Below, piece after piece: positions 5,552-8,431 of a stretch of DNA of 8,431 bases. How positions within the stretch are numbered: the stretch's first letter is position 1; each line of letters starts with the position of its first letter. The DNA comes from Candidatus Hydrothermota bacterium (lineage in GTDB: Bacteria; Hydrothermota; Hydrothermia; B15-G9): assembly GCA_003645975.1 (NCBI GenBank), contig QNDP01000041.1, positions 1 through 8,431 on the forward strand, read 5' to 3'. Under the pieces are notes generated by a model. It was not told the origin of the DNA. It made no database searches and saw only the letters and a list, made by a program, of their open reading frames with translations. The position numbers and the translations under genes were made by a program.

Positions 5552-6763
5552 ATGTTGGGCAATTTAAAGTGGAAGGCGTTGACCATAGTTTTTGTAGCAA
5601 CATTGACCACATCAACGCTATGGGCACAGGAGCGGCGAATAAGCGTCGATTTCCAAGATGCCGACATTTCCGTCGTTTTGCGCACTTTTTCCGAAATCAG
5701 TGGAAAAAACATCATTGCCAGCAAAAATGTCAGTGGAAAAGTTACAGTCTCGCTTAGAAATGTCCCTTGGCGCGTTGCTTTCTCAACGATTCTCGAAATG
5801 TATGGCCTCACCTATACCGAAGAAGCGGGTATCATCAAAGTGATGACGGTTGACGAAGCGAAGACTTACAGAAGCGCTAAGATGCCGGTCACCAAAGTCT
5901 TCCAAATCAAATACGCCAAAGCAAGTGAGTTACAAGCATCACTCACCTCACTCCTCACTTCGACAGGCAAAATGGTCGTCGATGAAAGGACCAACTCGTT
6001 GGTCGTAACCGATGTGCCCGATGCACTCCGTGAAATCGAAAATTTGATCAACAAACTCGACACACCTACCCCTCAAGTCCTCATACAGGCCAAAATCGTC
6101 GAAATCGAATACAGTGCTGCCAAAGCTCTCGGAATCGATTGGAGCGTTACGAACCCGGCGAGTCCGGTCTCAGGTGTGCCTTTCACCGTTGACATACCGC
6201 TTGGAACAGCTTTCACCGGCCGTGTCCGTTTCGGAAAGCTGGTCTCGGGCATGAGCATCGACGCAATCATCGACATGCTTGAGAGCGAGAGCAAGGCCAA
6301 CATCCTGTCGCAGCCAAGCATAGTGGCACTGGACAACGAGGAGGCGGAGATCCTGTCAGGCAAGCAGATCCCGATCATCACGAGGGACATAGCAGGTAAT
6401 CAGGTGATCCAGTTTTACAATGTGGCTTTAAGGCTGCGCGTGCGGCCGCACATCGGGCCAAACGGCGTCATCCTGATGGAACTGAACCCTGAGATCAGCG
6501 ACATAGCGGGCGAGGCGCCCGGCGGAGCCGGCGTCATGATAGCGACGCAACAGGCACGGACAAAGCTCAGCGTTCGGGACGGCGAGACGATAGTCATCGG
6601 CGGCATCATCCGCACGAGAAAGAAATACGGCGAATCACGGGTGCCGTTCATATCTCGGATTCCGCTCATCGGCGTTCTGTTCAAGTCGCGCAGCGAGGAC
6701 ATCGAGAAGGTTGAGCTCATGATCTTTGTTACACCCAAGATCATCTCCTATGCCAGTCAATAG
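5552..6763 (+). CDS. pilQ: PilQ/GspD-family secretin, short form without AMIN
   Basis: A 403-residue outer-membrane secretin, about half the length of typical PilQ. The signal peptide is residues 1-25 (cleavage likely after LWA). An N0/STN domain spans about 29-98 (ISVDFQDADISVVLRTFSEI, VPWRVAFSTIL) and an N1 domain about 113-171 (FQIKYAKASELQ, DERTNSLVVTDVP). The secretin domain spans about 175-397 (VLIQAKIVEIEYSAAKALGI; SKANILSQPSIVALDNEEA; VRDGETIVIGG) and ends in the signature VPFISRIPLIGVLF (364-377). No AMIN domain precedes N0 and no S-domain follows the barrel. It should oligomerise into the gated outer-membrane channel. AGAGGAGGAG at 5535-5545 gives a strong ribosome site spanning the end of the previous gene. 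Codon choice changes sharply from residue 229 onward (see findings). Confidence 0.95.
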   Translation: MLGNLKWKALTIVFVATLTTSTLWAQERRISVDFQDADISVVLRTFSEISGKNIIASKNVSGKVTVSLRNVPWRVAFSTILEMYGLTYTEEAGIIKVMTVDEAKTYRSAKMPVTKVFQIKYAKASELQASLTSLLTSTGKMVVDERTNSLVVTDVPDALREIENLINKLDTPTPQVLIQAKIVEIEYSAAKALGIDWSVTNPASPVSGVPFTVDIPLGTAFTGRVRFGKLVSGMSIDAIIDMLESESKANILSQPSIVALDNEEAEILSGKQIPIITRDIAGNQVIQFYNVALRLRVRPHIGPNGVILMELNPEISDIAGEAPGGAGVMIATQQARTKLSVRDGETIVIGGIIRTRKKYGESRVPFISRIPLIGVLFKSRSEDIEKVELMIFVTPKIISYASQ

Positions 6764-6777
6764 CCTATTTGCATCGC

Positions 6778-6784
6778 AGGAGGA
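6778..6784 (+). promoter_or_regulatory. Ribosome binding site of the surface protein gene
   Basis: AGGAGGA lies 6 bases before the ATG at 6791, within the 27-bp gap after the secretin. The gap holds no hairpin or T-run, so transcription probably continues from the secretin gene. Confidence 0.75.
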
Positions 6785-6790
6785 TAGAAA

Positions 6791-8431
6791 ATGAAGAGGT
6801 TTGCGTGGATTTTGTTGTTGCCAACTTTGGTGCATGGTGTGCTCACCATATCGAATGTGTCGGTGTCGCCTAATCCGTTCAGTCCGAACGGAGATGGGCT
6901 TGCTGACACCGCTTACTTCCAGTTCATGCTCTCAGGCGGAGACGCAACGGTCTATCTCGAAATCGAAGGCGTGGGACTCGTCGATACGGTCAACGCAAGT
7001 ATCGGAATGAACACACTCGTATGGGCGCCTACCGCTGGAACAGCCGATGGCAGATACATTTACAGAATTTACGGCTTCGGAGCAGGGAGCGAAGCGACAG
7101 ACACGGCAAGCGGTTGGGTTATCGCAGATACAACCCCGCCAGCCGTCCTCAATGTCAGTGTATCCCCTAACCCGTTCACACCGAATAATGACGGAATCAC
7201 GGACTACGCCCACATAGCGTTTGAGGCCTTTGAGACTTACCCGCACAAAGACCCTGATAGCGTTTACTTTACGCATCCGCTCGGTTTGATAAAAATCTGG
7301 TATCAGAACGGCGCCACACACACCAGTTACACAGAATTCCATCACCTTCCTGACCTCGGTTATCCGGTCTATCTCTATCTCGTGGGTTCTATCTTTCCAC
7401 CCGAAGTCCCTGAAGTGAATCTAACTTTTGTCGATTATGGCAGTCAAGAGATCCCTGTAACCGTTGCCCAAGGGCAGGATGTCCGTGTAGGCGGCCTTAC
7501 AAACAAGTTTGTGGACATCGACTACACTGTTTCACCGATCGATTCTACGGACGGCGAGATATGGATCTATGTCTGGGCGTTCACAGGAAACGCATCGATC
7601 ACGATCACCGACAGTTTGAACAATGTTGTCGCCACTGTGAACTTTTGGGAGGTCTTTAGGGGCGATGGCTCTTACTTCACAGATTGGGGACCCGGTCCGA
7701 TAGACGATGGCCTTTACACCTACCGCATTCAGGTCGAGGACGAATCCTACAACACCGACATCTTCATCGGCACGGTGATAGCCAATTCGATACCGACAGA
7801 GGTCGAATCTCTAAGTTCCGAATACAGCATGATTTCTCCGATCAACCGCGACGGGCATTTCGACGCCACGATGATCCAATACAAACTTTCGGAGCGCGCC
7901 CACACGACGATCAAGATCTACAATTCGGCTACAACTTGGGATTCAACAACTTATGTCAGCTCAATTTTTGTTGACAGCGTGCTCGAAGGTGGTTGGCACA
8001 CAGTCGCTTTCGATGGCACTGACAGCGCCGGAAATTACCTGCCTGACGGCGATTACACGATCGTAATTGCTGTGAACGACCCTGTAACAGGCGATGCTGA
8101 CCGTGAAGGTATCACGATCACCGTTGACAACACGCCGCCGGCTCCACCGGACCTCGATTCGTCCTCCCTCACAACGCCAACCGGTTCGCCCACAGACACT
8201 TTGATCGGTTACTCGGAGCCGGGCAGTGAGGTTGAGGTCTTCCTGAACGGACTGAGCGTCGCAACAGTCCATGCCGATGACATCACCGGTCGATTTGAGG
8301 TGGAACTCCAGTTCGACGAGGGTATCAACCGCATCTGGGCGGTGGCTTACGACGAGGTCAAAAATGCGAGCGATGTATCCGACACGCTCGTAGTGGTTTA
8401 TGACTCACAACCGCCCTATGTCGATGCGTCA
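6791..8431 (+). CDS. Ig/FlgD-like repeat surface protein, 3'-truncated by the window edge
   Basis: An uninterrupted frame of 547 codons runs from ATG 6791 to the last base. The signal peptide is MKRFAWILLLPTLVHG. Three modules open with a metal-loop-like motif: NPFSPNGDGLADTAYF (28-43), NPFTPNNDGITDYAHI (127-142) and a degenerate SPINRDGHFDATMIQY (349-364). Residues 400-427 match FlgD-like Ig (WHTVAFDGTDSAGNYLPDG, then DYTIVIA). Residues 448 to about 541 form a bacterial Ig-like unit (IGYSEPGSEVEVFLNG, GINRIWAVAYDE) bracketed by TPP and QPP joints. Such proteins are exported and extracellular or surface-attached, often with a C-terminal sorting domain; any such domain would lie beyond the window. 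Its place directly after the secretin suggests a substrate, adhesin or surface partner of the machine. That link is inference from position only. Confidence 0.88.
   Translation, partial: MKRFAWILLLPTLVHGVLTISNVSVSPNPFSPNGDGLADTAYFQFMLSGGDATVYLEIEGVGLVDTVNASIGMNTLVWAPTAGTADGRYIYRIYGFGAGSEATDTASGWVIADTTPPAVLNVSVSPNPFTPNNDGITDYAHIAFEAFETYPHKDPDSVYFTHPLGLIKIWYQNGATHTSYTEFHHLPDLGYPVYLYLVGSIFPPEVPEVNLTFVDYGSQEIPVTVAQGQDVRVGGLTNKFVDIDYTVSPIDSTDGEIWIYVWAFTGNASITITDSLNNVVATVNFWEVFRGDGSYFTDWGPGPIDDGLYTYRIQVEDESYNTDIFIGTVIANSIPTEVESLSSEYSMISPINRDGHFDATMIQYKLSERAHTTIKIYNSATTWDSTTYVSSIFVDSVLEGGWHTVAFDGTDSAGNYLPDGDYTIVIAVNDPVTGDADREGITITVDNTPPAPPDLDSSSLTTPTGSPTDTLIGYSEPGSEVEVFLNGLSVATVHADDITGRFEVELQFDEGINRIWAVAYDEVKNASDVSDTLVVVYDSQPPYVDAS

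Noticed and set aside
6764..6790. Possible terminator between secretin and surface protein gene
   Set aside because: The 27-bp gap shows no inverted repeat or T-tract, only the ribosome site of the next gene.
7684..7974. Plus-strand 96-codon frame within the surface protein gene
   Set aside because: The His/Arg-rich translation is typical of an out-of-frame reading of the continuous 6791-8431 gene.
1..8431. CRISPR arrays, tRNA/rRNA genes, insertion sequences, attachment sites
   Set aside because: The window is almost fully coding on one strand; no regularly spaced direct repeats, transposase motifs or RNA-gene patterns were seen.

Overview
The window is one tightly packed, plus-strand gene cluster from a Gram-negative (diderm) bacterium. 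It encodes the alignment and outer-membrane subcomplexes of a type IV pilus (T4P) or closely related type II secretion-like machine. A PilQ-type secretin, a candidate lipoprotein and a PilMNOP set imply two membranes. The PNPFSPNGDG-type Ig/FlgD-like surface protein at the 3' end is common in the Fibrobacteres-Chlorobi-Bacteroidetes group and related uncultivated candidate phyla. That placement is an inference from style only, and the genus cannot be named.

Layout, left to right: (1) 2-925, the C-terminal part of a Pro/Glu-rich protein with PPVEE repeats and TPRs, its 5' end outside the window; (2) 928-2109, an MshEN domain fused to a DnaA-type AAA+ ATPase without the DNA-binding domain; (3) 2111-3784, a PilM-PilN fusion; (4) 3781-4206, a small candidate lipoprotein with a carboxypeptidase-regulatory-like fold; (5) 4220-4825, PilO; (6) 4847-5548, an AMIN-PilP fusion; (7) 5552-6763, a short PilQ secretin without AMIN; (8) 6791-8431, a large Ig/FlgD-like surface protein, open at the 3' end of the window. 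Gaps are 1-27 bp or a 4-bp overlap. There is no stretch above 30 bp without a gene, and I saw no terminator or internal promoter, so this reads as a single operon.

Expected teamwork: the actin-like PilM part sits in the cytoplasm under the inner membrane, and its fused PilN part crosses the membrane and pairs with PilO. AMIN-PilP bridges PilNO to the secretin and, through AMIN, perhaps to peptidoglycan. PilQ forms the outer-membrane gate. The TPR protein and the lipoprotein are plausible accessory or assembly factors. The surface protein may be a substrate or adhesin. No canonical motor (PilB/PilT), platform (PilC) or pilin lies in the window.

The most unusual element is the MshEN-DnaA-like ATPase. 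It joins the regulatory N-domain normally found on PilB/GspE motors to a replication-initiator-type AAA+ module, inside a pilus operon. The PilM-PilN fusion and the move of AMIN from secretin to PilP make this a rearranged T4P/T2SS-like system.
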